Origin: Bordetella genomosp. 1
GTDB lineage: Bacteria; Pseudomonadota; Gammaproteobacteria; Burkholderiales; Burkholderiaceae_B
Direction: 5' to 3'
Assembly: GCF_002261335.1 (NCBI RefSeq)
Contig: NZ_NEVL01000006.1
Span: forward strand, 248,001-312,000
Length of the DNA: 64,000 nucleotides
The position numbers were made by a program, and so were the translations under genes. A model generated the notes under the pieces. It searched no databases, was not told the DNA's origin, and saw only the letters and a program-made list of their open reading frames with translations. Shown here piece after piece: positions 36,742 through 44,368 of this stretch. Position 1 is the stretch's first letter. Each line of letters begins with the position of its first letter.

Positions 36742-37802
36742 TGTCTTCCCCTAGCTAACTGGCGCTTCACTTCGCGTAGCACCTGGGGCACCGTGACGGC
36801 CAGCGCGCACGGGTGGCCGATGGGACAGTGCTCATGCGTACACGGCCGGCACGGCGCATCGCCGGCAAGCACGACGTGCAGATCGTGGTTCGTGGGCGCC
36901 CAACGCCGCGGGTCGCTGCCGCTGGCAATGACGACGCTGCGCGCACGCACGGCCGCCGCGATGTGCGAGATGCCGGTGTCGTTGCATAACAGCAGCCGGC
37001 TCGTCTGCACCAGCGACGCCAGGCTGCCCAGCGTGGTCTTGCCGCACAGGTCGGGCAGATTTCGTCCCGACAGGCGCCGAACGTCGGCCGTGAGCGGCCG
37101 TTCCGACGCGGTGCCGGTCAGCGCGACCTGCCACCCCTGCAGCAAGAGTGTGGTGGCCGTCCGCGCATAGCGCTCCAGCGGCCATCGGCGCGAAGGCAGG
37201 CGCGCCCCGACGTGCATCAGCACCAGGCGCGTCGGATCAAGCGAGTGCTCGCGCAGCAGGTCCGCGGCGCCGCGCTGGTCGTCTTCGGCACATGGAAACT
37301 CCAGCGCGTCGTCCTCCGTCGGCAGTCCCAGATGCCGCAGCAGCGCAAGGTAGCGGCGCGGCTCGGGCAGCTCATCCGGCCAGGGCAGCCACTGTCCGGG
37401 GACGCCTTGGCCGGACTGCGCCACAAAGCCGCCGCAACGCCTGGCGCCCAGTTGCCCCACGATCGGATTACTCTGCACGCCGCTGCCTTGCATCTGTAAC
37501 GCCACGTCAAACTGCACGATGCGCACGCGCGCATAGAAATCCGGCAGTTCGTCTTCGCGGGCGGTCTGCTCGGGAAACGCCTGCACACCCGGGAACTCGA
37601 TCAACTCGTCCACGTAGGCGCGAAAGCGGCTGACGAACTCACGCGCATTCGGAAGGCCGATCAGCGCGATGTGCGTATCCGGAAACGTCTGGCGCAGCGC
37701 GCGCAGCGCCGGCAGCGCACAGAGCATGTCGCCCAGTTGCAGCGCCCGGAAGACCGCGATGCTCGCGGGGGCCGGCGACGATCCAAGCAGCGGGGCGTTC
37801 AT
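36738..37802 (-). CDS. GT9 heptosyltransferase-like glycosyltransferase (second copy)
   Basis: A 354-residue GT9 family protein. The N-terminus FRALQLGDMLCALPALRALRQ is the usual GT9 start (R-x5-GD). The donor domain has LMHVGARLPSRRWP and the signature LLCNDTGISHIAAAVRARSVVIA. Cys-rich APCRPCTHEHCPIGHPC near the end is a pattern seen in many GT9 proteins. GT9 enzymes transfer heptose from ADP-heptose in LPS synthesis; here the acceptor is unknown. The start at 37802 overlaps the stop of the GT2 gene by ATGA. Confidence 0.85.
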   Translation of the reverse strand: MNAPLLGSSPAPASIAVFRALQLGDMLCALPALRALRQTFPDTHIALIGLPNAREFVSRFRAYVDELIEFPGVQAFPEQTAREDELPDFYARVRIVQFDVALQMQGSGVQSNPIVGQLGARRCGGFVAQSGQGVPGQWLPWPDELPEPRRYLALLRHLGLPTEDDALEFPCAEDDQRGAADLLREHSLDPTRLVLMHVGARLPSRRWPLERYARTATTLLLQGWQVALTGTASERPLTADVRRLSGRNLPDLCGKTTLGSLASLVQTSRLLLCNDTGISHIAAAVRARSVVIASGSDPRRWAPTNHDLHVVLAGDAPCRPCTHEHCPIGHPCALAVTVPQVLREVKRQLARGRQ

Positions 37803-38782
37803 GCTGCGCTCCTGCCGAATCGCAGCAGCCCAACCGTCCGCCAGAAGACGGACAAGAGCGGAATGCACGCCGACGTGATCGCCAGGTCGATGACATTACG
37901 TGACGACCGGCAGGTGCCGCGTAGCCGGCGCACGAAGAAGTGTGCCGTCAAGGCGGCCCAGATCGCCGCTGCCGCCGTCGCCGCAGCCGTATGGCCGGTG
38001 GCGAACAGACCCGCCGCCAGCAAGAACGCGGCAGTCACGCCCAGGTAGAAGCGCGGGCCCTGGCGGATGCGCTCCTGATACAGCGCCGGATACTTGCGGC
38101 GCAGCAGCATGTCGAACATGACCTTCTTCTGCATACCCAGCCCCGCCGCGAAACGCACGGGCCGTACCGGGTGCTCCACCCGCGCGTGCTCACAGCGCGC
38201 GATGCGGAACCCCGCGTCCAGCAATGCGAACTGCAGGTCCGAGTCCTCCCGCCATGCCATCGTGTAGCGCGTATCGAATCCGCCAACCGCCAGCAACGCC
38301 GAGCGCCGTACGAAGCAGTTGGCGGTGATGAATTCGGCCCGTGTCAGCCCCGACGCGTCTCGCTCATAGTCGCTGGGCGGGTCGGGAATGGGCATTTCCG
38401 TAATGCCAGTCACCGCTGCCACATCGGGACCGAAGCCACGCAGCCCCTGCGCCAGCCAATCCGGATGAGGAATCGTGTCGTCGTCGGTAAAGGCGATGAT
38501 CTCGGCCTCGGCGCTGCGCCAGCCCAGGTTGCGCGCGCCGGATGGACCACGGCTGCCGGATACGGCCAGATAGCGCAGCGCGGGCGCGCCCACACGATCA
38601 CGCGGGAACTCCTCGACCTGTCGGCGTGTGGCGTCGCAGGCGGCATCGTCACACACCAGGATCTCGTACCGCGCGAGCAGTTGCTGCCGCACCAACGCGT
38701 CCAGACAACGCGCCAGCAGATCGGGCCGCTTGTAGGTCGGCACCACGACCGACAACGCGGTTTTTTCTCCCGGGGCCGTCAT
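37799..38782 (-). CDS. GT2 family glycosyltransferase with C-terminal membrane helices
   Basis: A 327-residue GT-A enzyme. The nucleotide-sugar region reads LSVVVPTYKRPDLLARCLDAL, with the metal-binding DDD in IIAFTDDDTIPHPDWL and the base region AWREDSDLQFALLDAG. Two or more hydrophobic segments near the C-terminus (GVTAAFLLAAGLFATG, TSACIPLLSVFWRTVG) suggest inner-membrane attachment. It likely elongates a lipid-linked sugar. The start at 38782 (MTAPGEK) overlaps the carbamoyltransferase stop. Confidence 0.87.
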   Translation of the reverse strand: MTAPGEKTALSVVVPTYKRPDLLARCLDALVRQQLLARYEILVCDDAACDATRRQVEEFPRDRVGAPALRYLAVSGSRGPSGARNLGWRSAEAEIIAFTDDDTIPHPDWLAQGLRGFGPDVAAVTGITEMPIPDPPSDYERDASGLTRAEFITANCFVRRSALLAVGGFDTRYTMAWREDSDLQFALLDAGFRIARCEHARVEHPVRPVRFAAGLGMQKKVMFDMLLRRKYPALYQERIRQGPRFYLGVTAAFLLAAGLFATGHTAAATAAAAIWAALTAHFFVRRLRGTCRSSRNVIDLAITSACIPLLSVFWRTVGLLRFGRSAA

Positions 38783-40518
38783 CGCGGCTTCTCGACAAGG
38801 TATGAGCCGATGACCAGCGCATCCAGCGGTGACGTCCAGAAACACTCGATCGCATCGCGCGGTGAACACACCACGGGCTCGCCCCGCGTGTTGAACGACG
38901 TGTTGACCAGCACGGGCACCCCCGTCAGCTTTTCGAAGGCGGCCAGCAGGTCGTAGTAGCGTTCATTCTGGTCGCGCCGCACGGTCTGTACGCGCGCCGT
39001 CCCATCGATGTGCCGCACAGCCGGGATCTGCCTGGCCCGGTGCGGCAGCACGTCATAGACGAACAGCATAAACGGCGCGCAGATCGACGCCGTGTCACGG
39101 CCATCGAACCACTGGGCCGCGCGCTCTTCCATCACGACGGGCGCCACGGGACGAAAGTCCTCGCGGTCCTTCAGCCCGTTCAGGCGGGCCTGCATCGCGC
39201 TGTCGCGCGGCGACGCCAGGATCGAACGGGCCCCCAGCGCACGCGGGCCGAACTCCATGCGCCCCTGGAACCAGCCCAGCACTTTCTCGTCGGCGAGCAG
39301 CGCCGCAGCCTCGCCGGCCACGTCCTCCAGCCGGCGATACGTCAGATGCGATTTGTCCAGGAAGTGCTCAATCTCGTCATCCGGATACGACGGCCCCAGA
39401 TACGCGTTCTCCATCGTCCACGCGCGCTTGCCGCCGCGCCGGTGGTAATCCACGTACAGCGCCGCGCCCAGTGACGTGCCCGCATCGCCGGCGGCCGGCT
39501 GCACCCACACCTCTTCAAAAGGGCCATCCCGGGCGATGCGTGCGTTCATCACGCAGTTGAGCGCCACGCCGCCCGCCATGCACAGGCTCTTGGCGCAGGT
39601 CTTCTCGTGCAACCACTGCGCCATGTGCAGGGCGGTTTCTTCCAGCACGTATTGCAGCGAGCTGGCCACGTTCTTGTGGCGCTCCTCGAACGGCGTGCCG
39701 CGCCGTCGCGGCGGGCCGAAGCGCTCGGTCAGGCGGGTCGGCTGCAGCGAATACCCGCCTTCTTCCTCCAGGCGAAGGATCTCGCGGAATTCCTTGCGGT
39801 ACTCGGGCTTGCCGAACGAGGCCAGCGCCATCACCTTGTACTCGTCCGACGAATGCAGAAAGCCCAACCAGGTCGTGACCTCTTCGTACAGCAGGCCCAA
39901 CGAGTGCGGCAGGTCGATCTGCTTGAGCCGCGCATATTCGCCGCCCGAGAAGTGGCCGTAGCTGGTGGTCGTGCGCTCGCCACGGCCGTCCATGGTCAGC
40001 ACCGCGCACTCCGCACACGGCGCCGCCAGAAAGGCGCTGCTTTCATGCGACAGGTGATGGTCCAGGTAGATCCAGCGGTCCATGATGTGCTGCAGCGTCA
40101 GGTCGTCGAAGCGTGGCGACTTTAAGTGCAGCGGGACCCCGTCAAGCAATTGGCGGGGCGCGTTCACCAGGTACGACAGGAATAGCGGATCCCATGGCGA
40201 CGCACCGTCTACGCCGGGGCCAGCGCGTGAAGGTTCCAGCGGCAGCACGATTTCCTGCGGCTGCGCCGCGCCGTTGGCCAGCAGCGCCGGGTCATACGAA
40301 TACACGATGTGATCCACGTCGCGCAGCCGGATGCCCGCCTCGGACAGGCAATAGTCGATCGTGTAGTACGGCAGTTGCCACGTCGTGAATGGAACCGGCC
40401 GCTTGCCGTGCTTGACACGGGTGAAACGCTCTTCCTCGGCAGCCGCCACCACAACGCCATCGCGGACCAGCGTGGCAGAGCAGTCGTGATACGCCGCATT
40501 GATGCCTAGCGTGAACAT
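38779..40518 (-). CDS. NodU/CmcH-type O-carbamoyltransferase
   Basis: A 579-residue carbamoyltransferase. The N-terminal Kae1-like domain has GINAAYHDCSATLVRDG and the metal-binding HHLSHESSAFLAAP. The C-terminal domain has MAGGVALNCVMNARI, PAAGDAGTSLGAALY, QGRMEFGPRALGARSIL and REDFRPVAPVV. These enzymes move a carbamoyl group from carbamoyl phosphate via an AMP adduct onto a hydroxyl of a sugar or antibiotic. Its presence with sugar-transfer genes predicts a carbamoylated glycan or glycoside. The start was placed at MFTLGINAAYHD, where homology begins. It is of normal length. Confidence 0.9.
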   Translation of the reverse strand: MFTLGINAAYHDCSATLVRDGVVVAAAEEERFTRVKHGKRPVPFTTWQLPYYTIDYCLSEAGIRLRDVDHIVYSYDPALLANGAAQPQEIVLPLEPSRAGPGVDGASPWDPLFLSYLVNAPRQLLDGVPLHLKSPRFDDLTLQHIMDRWIYLDHHLSHESSAFLAAPCAECAVLTMDGRGERTTTSYGHFSGGEYARLKQIDLPHSLGLLYEEVTTWLGFLHSSDEYKVMALASFGKPEYRKEFREILRLEEEGGYSLQPTRLTERFGPPRRRGTPFEERHKNVASSLQYVLEETALHMAQWLHEKTCAKSLCMAGGVALNCVMNARIARDGPFEEVWVQPAAGDAGTSLGAALYVDYHRRGGKRAWTMENAYLGPSYPDDEIEHFLDKSHLTYRRLEDVAGEAAALLADEKVLGWFQGRMEFGPRALGARSILASPRDSAMQARLNGLKDREDFRPVAPVVMEERAAQWFDGRDTASICAPFMLFVYDVLPHRARQIPAVRHIDGTARVQTVRRDQNERYYDLLAAFEKLTGVPVLVNTSFNTRGEPVVCSPRDAIECFWTSPLDALVIGSYLVEKPR

Positions 40519-40550
40519 GAAGTCATCTCCTTGACGGCGCGCGGGCCCGT

Positions 40551-41630
40551 CTAAAACCTGCGGCTTTGCCCCAGCAGTTCCCGGGCCGCAAACGCGACAC
40601 GCTCGGGGCCGACGCCAGTGAGGCACGCATGGTGTCCCTCAGGGCAAACGCTGCGGTAGCAGTATTTGCACGGCACATCGTTGTTGAGCACCCGGGCGTC
40701 GGTGCGCCAGGGCGTGTGCTGCGGATTGGTCAAGGCGTACAGGTCCACGACCGGTGCGCCCACTGCCGCGGCGATATGCGCCGGGCCGCTGTTGTTGCAG
40801 ATGACCACGGCCGCGCCTTCCAACGCCGCGCCCAGCTCGCCAAGGGTCAGCCCGTCAGACAAGTCGATCAGGCCCGGCAGCAGCCGCCGCCCATCGGCCA
40901 GCGCCGCAGACAGCGCCGGATCCTCATGGCCGCCCAGCAGCAGTATGCGGCGGCCATCGCCGCGCAGTTCGATTAACGCCTGCACCATGAGCTCGGCCGG
41001 ATAGCGGCGCGACGAGGCGGTGGCGCCTGCGTGGACACAGATCCACCCCTCGGCTTCGGTCACGCCTGCGTGGTGCAGCTTTTCACGCAGCGACGCGCGG
41101 TCGCCCTCGCGCACGCGGAACGACAGCCGGTCGTCATCGCTGTGCGCGCCCACGGTAGCAACGAGATCAAGCTGGCGCTGCACCTCGTGGCGGATGCCGT
41201 CCTGCGGCTCGGCCTCGCGCACCCAGTCCGAGATGAGCCGGTACGGGTTCTCCCGGCAATGCGCAAGCACACGCGGCACACCGGCCAGGTGGCACAGCAG
41301 CGCCGCGGGCAATGGGCTCTGGCTGAACGTGGTAAAAATCACCGCGGCGTCGGGCGTGAGCGCGCGTAACCGGCCGATGGCGTCGACGTCTTGGTCCCGC
41401 CCCTGCGATCCGTTCTTGACCCACGCGGCGTCATAGGCCATGACCGTGTCCACATCCGGCATGAAGGGCGCCAAGCGCGCGCCGGAAGGCGACGTCAGCA
41501 GCGTGATCCGGCGGGCGCCTGCCTGCCGCAGCGCGCGCATGGCCGGCGTGCACATCAGGACGTCGCCCATGTTGTCCAGCCGGATGCACAGCACGTGCGC
41601 GTCGTGCGGCCATGACGGCTCGTCATTCAT
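40551..41630 (-). CDS. GT9 heptosyltransferase-like glycosyltransferase (first copy)
   Basis: A 359-residue GT9 family enzyme. The N-terminus LCIRLDNMGDVLMCTPAMRALRQ and the donor motif VICNNSGPAHIAAAVGAPVVDLYA match ADP-heptose:LPS heptosyltransferases. Cys-rich VPCKYCYRSVCPEGHHACL lies near the C-terminus, as in the second copy. It would transfer heptose (or another sugar) from an ADP donor. The start at 41630 overlaps the HAD gene stop by ATGA. Confidence 0.88.
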   Translation of the reverse strand: MNDEPSWPHDAHVLCIRLDNMGDVLMCTPAMRALRQAGARRITLLTSPSGARLAPFMPDVDTVMAYDAAWVKNGSQGRDQDVDAIGRLRALTPDAAVIFTTFSQSPLPAALLCHLAGVPRVLAHCRENPYRLISDWVREAEPQDGIRHEVQRQLDLVATVGAHSDDDRLSFRVREGDRASLREKLHHAGVTEAEGWICVHAGATASSRRYPAELMVQALIELRGDGRRILLLGGHEDPALSAALADGRRLLPGLIDLSDGLTLGELGAALEGAAVVICNNSGPAHIAAAVGAPVVDLYALTNPQHTPWRTDARVLNNDVPCKYCYRSVCPEGHHACLTGVGPERVAFAARELLGQSRRF

Positions 41631-42214
41631 GATTGCGCTCCCGGCCTCAGCGTCGCGCCGGCCGTGATGATCTGCGCCGCTGCGTCGAGGTCCGGGGCGC
41701 GGCACGTCGGCTCGCGGTGCGGACCGGTGCGCCATTCCGTTTCATTGCCCACGTCCAGCAGGACGGTGCGGCAGCCGGCGCGATTGCCGGCCTCCACATC
41801 GTCCAGGATGTCGCCGATGAACCAGGATGCGGGCAGGTCCAGTTCTAACTCCTGTGCGGCCAGCAGCAGCAGCCCGGGCTGGGGCTTGCGGCAGTCGCAC
41901 GCAATCGCATAGGCCTCGACCACGCCCTCGGGATGGTGTGGGCACCAGTAAAAGCCGTCCAGATGCGCGCCAGCTGCATGAAACATGGCGGCCAGCTTGA
42001 CGCTGACGGCGTTGAGCGCATCGGCGGCGAACAGCCCGCGCGCGACGCCCGGCTGGTTGCTGATCACAACCAGACTCAAGTCCGTCCGCGCCAGCCGCGA
42101 CAGGCCAGCCAGCGCCATCGGCGCGTAAGCCATGCGACCGGGCTCGACGTTGAAGGGAACGTCCGTCAGCACGGTCCCGTCCTTATCCAGGAACACGGCT
42201 GATCTCAAGGCCAT
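41627..42214 (-). CDS. HAD phosphatase, heptose-1,7-bisphosphate phosphatase (GmhB) type
   Basis: A 195-residue HAD-superfamily phosphatase. Motif I is AVFLDKDGTVLTDV, motif II VVISNQPGVARG, motif III the Lys of CDCRKPQPGLL, motif IV FIGDILDDVEAGNRAG. The zinc-loop Cys/His set CPHHPEG and CDC fits GmhB or histidinol-phosphatase-like members. GmhB removes the 7-phosphate from D-glycero-D-manno-heptose 1,7-bisphosphate on the way to ADP-heptose. With two GT9 genes next to it, a heptose role is well supported by context. Confidence 0.82.
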   Translation of the reverse strand: MALRSAVFLDKDGTVLTDVPFNVEPGRMAYAPMALAGLSRLARTDLSLVVISNQPGVARGLFAADALNAVSVKLAAMFHAAGAHLDGFYWCPHHPEGVVEAYAIACDCRKPQPGLLLLAAQELELDLPASWFIGDILDDVEAGNRAGCRTVLLDVGNETEWRTGPHREPTCRAPDLDAAAQIITAGATLRPGAQS

Positions 42215-42933
42215 GACGTTTCCTTCATCGGAAGCACCATGACTTCAGGCACCACGGTTTCCGGCGGTTGCGTCAGCACGAAGCGCACCGCACGCGCGAC
42301 GTTGGCCGGGTCTTGCAACGTTCCCGTGTCGATATCCGGAAACCGATGAAGCAGAAACGGCGTGCGCATGCCGCCCGCGATGACCGCGCTGACCTTGATG
42401 CCCATGCCACGTAGCTCGGCATGCAACGCATGCGACAGCCCCATCAGCCCCCACTTGCTGGCGTGGTAGGCGCTGGCATTAGGCCATGCCCGCCGAGCGG
42501 CGGTGGACGCCACATTGACGATATGGCCGCCGGGGCTGAGCCGGTTCTTGCCCAGCTTGGCCATCAGGAAGGGTCCCGTCAGATTAGTTCGCAGCACGCG
42601 TTCCCAGACGTCGGCATCGAGCTGGTCGATGGGGGCCGTCACATCTACGCCGGCGCTGTTCACGATGGCGTCCAGCTTGCCGAACTGCCGCACGACGGCG
42701 TCCAGGCACTCGGCCACATCCGCTGCCACGCCAACGTCCATGACGCAGGCCATGACCTCGGCGCCGCCCTCCTTGAGCTTGCTTGCCACCGAGTGCGCGC
42801 GCTGCTCGTCGATATCACTGACGGCGACGCGCGCACCTTCCGCTGCAAGCTGCTCGCACAGCGCCGCGCCCAGTCCGCTGCCGCCGCCGGTCACAAGGAT
42901 TACCCGCCCGTCCAAGCTCTCGAATTCGTGCAT
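42205..42933 (-). CDS. Short-chain dehydrogenase/reductase
   Basis: A 242-residue classical SDR. The coenzyme loop is VTGGGSGLGAALCEQL, Asn-Ser-Ala-Gly is at IVNSAGVDV, the Ser region is IVNVASTAARRAW and the Tyr-x3-Lys motif is YHASKWGL. It likely oxidises or reduces a sugar or acyl group during synthesis of the cluster's product. It overlaps the start of the HAD gene by ten bases and follows the GT4 gene by 12 bases. Confidence 0.88.
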   Translation of the reverse strand: MHEFESLDGRVILVTGGGSGLGAALCEQLAAEGARVAVSDIDEQRAHSVASKLKEGGAEVMACVMDVGVAADVAECLDAVVRQFGKLDAIVNSAGVDVTAPIDQLDADVWERVLRTNLTGPFLMAKLGKNRLSPGGHIVNVASTAARRAWPNASAYHASKWGLMGLSHALHAELRGMGIKVSAVIAGGMRTPFLLHRFPDIDTGTLQDPANVARAVRFVLTQPPETVVPEVMVLPMKETSWP

Positions 42934-42945
42934 GGCTCCGCTCCA

Positions 42946-44217
42946 TTAAGCCGCGATGCGTGCGGCAATCCGATCTTCCCGAGGCGAGTCGGCCACCATG
43001 CGTCCATAGACGGACAGCAGGTCCTGGCCCACGCGCTTCCACGTGTAAAGGCGACGCGCGCGCTTGCGCCCCGCCTCGCCCATCCGTTCGCACAACGTCC
43101 GGTCCGCCGCCAGTTCGGCGAGCCTGTCCGCCAGGCTGTCGGGATCCTTGGGCGGCACGAGAAACCCCGTTCTTCCATGCACGACTGTGCTGCGGATGCC
43201 GCCGGTATCCGCGCCGATCACCGGCCTGCCGCAGGCCATGGCCTCGACAGGCGTGATGCCGAACGGCTCATACCACGGCGTCGTGACGAACACATCGCTG
43301 GCGCTGTAGTACGTAGCTAGCGCCTCACGACCGCGACGCCCCGCGAACTCGACCCACTCGACCACGCCCTCTTGCTCGGCAATGGCGCGCAGGCGACCGA
43401 TCTCCGGCGTGGCCTGCACGCTTGCATCTTCGGTGTTGCCGCCCACCACGCAAAGCCGCGCCTCGATGCCATGCCGCTGGCGCAAGCGCGCAAGTGCGCG
43501 GATAACGTTATCGACACCCTTGCGCGGTACCATGCGTCCAAGCTGCAGCAAGGTGAACACGCCGTCGTCCCACCCCAATTCCCGGCGCGCCGCCGCCATG
43601 GGCGGCGGCGTCATTTCTGCGGCGTCATAGCCGCAAGGCACGATGTCGATGCGGCGCGGATCCGCGCCATACAGTTCGATGAGATCGCGCCGGTCCTGCG
43701 GGCATTCTGCAATCAGGCGATCCGCGCGCCGCGCGATGTCGTCTTCGATGTCGAAACGCGAATCCGGGAACAAGTCCGCATCCTGCTGGTACTGCCTGCG
43801 CACCTTTCCCAGCGCGTGGAATGTTACGGCGAGAGGCACGCCATGCCGTTGCGCGACCGGTAGGGCCGCCATCGCCGACATGAAGAAATTCGCGTGAATA
43901 ACGTCATAGCCAATACGCTGTCGGGCGAAGTGACGCATCAAGTACGCGGAGAATTCATCCATGTACGGAAGCATCTGCTCCTTCGGAAGAAAGCTCGCGG
44001 GTCCCGCGGGAACGTGGATCACCTTGACGCCGCGCATCCATTGAAACTCGACTTCCAACGCCGCATTGTCCCTACGGGTAAAGACATCAACCTCCATGCC
44101 GGCACGGGCCAGCTCGCGCGTCACGTGTGCGACATAGACGTTCTGTCCACCGCTATCCACGCTGCCCGCCAGCGCCAGAGGCGATGCGTGTTCGCTGATG
44201 ATGGCAATCTTCTTCAT
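42946..44217 (-). CDS. GT4 family glycosyltransferase
   Basis: A 423-residue GT-B retaining glycosyltransferase of the GT4 type. The N-terminus IAIISEHASPLALAGSVDSGGQNVYVAHVTRELA resembles sucrose-phosphate-synthase-like GT4 enzymes. The donor domain has LLQLGRMVPRKGVDNVIRA and the E-x7-E motif in PWYEPFGITPVEAMACGRPVIGADTGG. The start was set at MKKIAIISEHA; a longer frame to 44562 reads out of the intergenic gap and is unlikely. Confidence 0.88.
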   Translation of the reverse strand: MKKIAIISEHASPLALAGSVDSGGQNVYVAHVTRELARAGMEVDVFTRRDNAALEVEFQWMRGVKVIHVPAGPASFLPKEQMLPYMDEFSAYLMRHFARQRIGYDVIHANFFMSAMAALPVAQRHGVPLAVTFHALGKVRRQYQQDADLFPDSRFDIEDDIARRADRLIAECPQDRRDLIELYGADPRRIDIVPCGYDAAEMTPPPMAAARRELGWDDGVFTLLQLGRMVPRKGVDNVIRALARLRQRHGIEARLCVVGGNTEDASVQATPEIGRLRAIAEQEGVVEWVEFAGRRGREALATYYSASDVFVTTPWYEPFGITPVEAMACGRPVIGADTGGIRSTVVHGRTGFLVPPKDPDSLADRLAELAADRTLCERMGEAGRKRARRLYTWKRVGQDLLSVYGRMVADSPREDRIAARIAA

Positions 44218-44368
44218 GAGGGCAGCTCCGTTCGTCGGGCGAGTGCCCGGCATACACATCGTCACGAGCAAGTGATGTGCCGAGCCGCTGCCAACAGTGC
44301 GCAGGCGGAACAGCGCTTCCATCCAGCACTTCTTACAAGCCCAGGTAAAAAGTGCTGACGCCGCGATG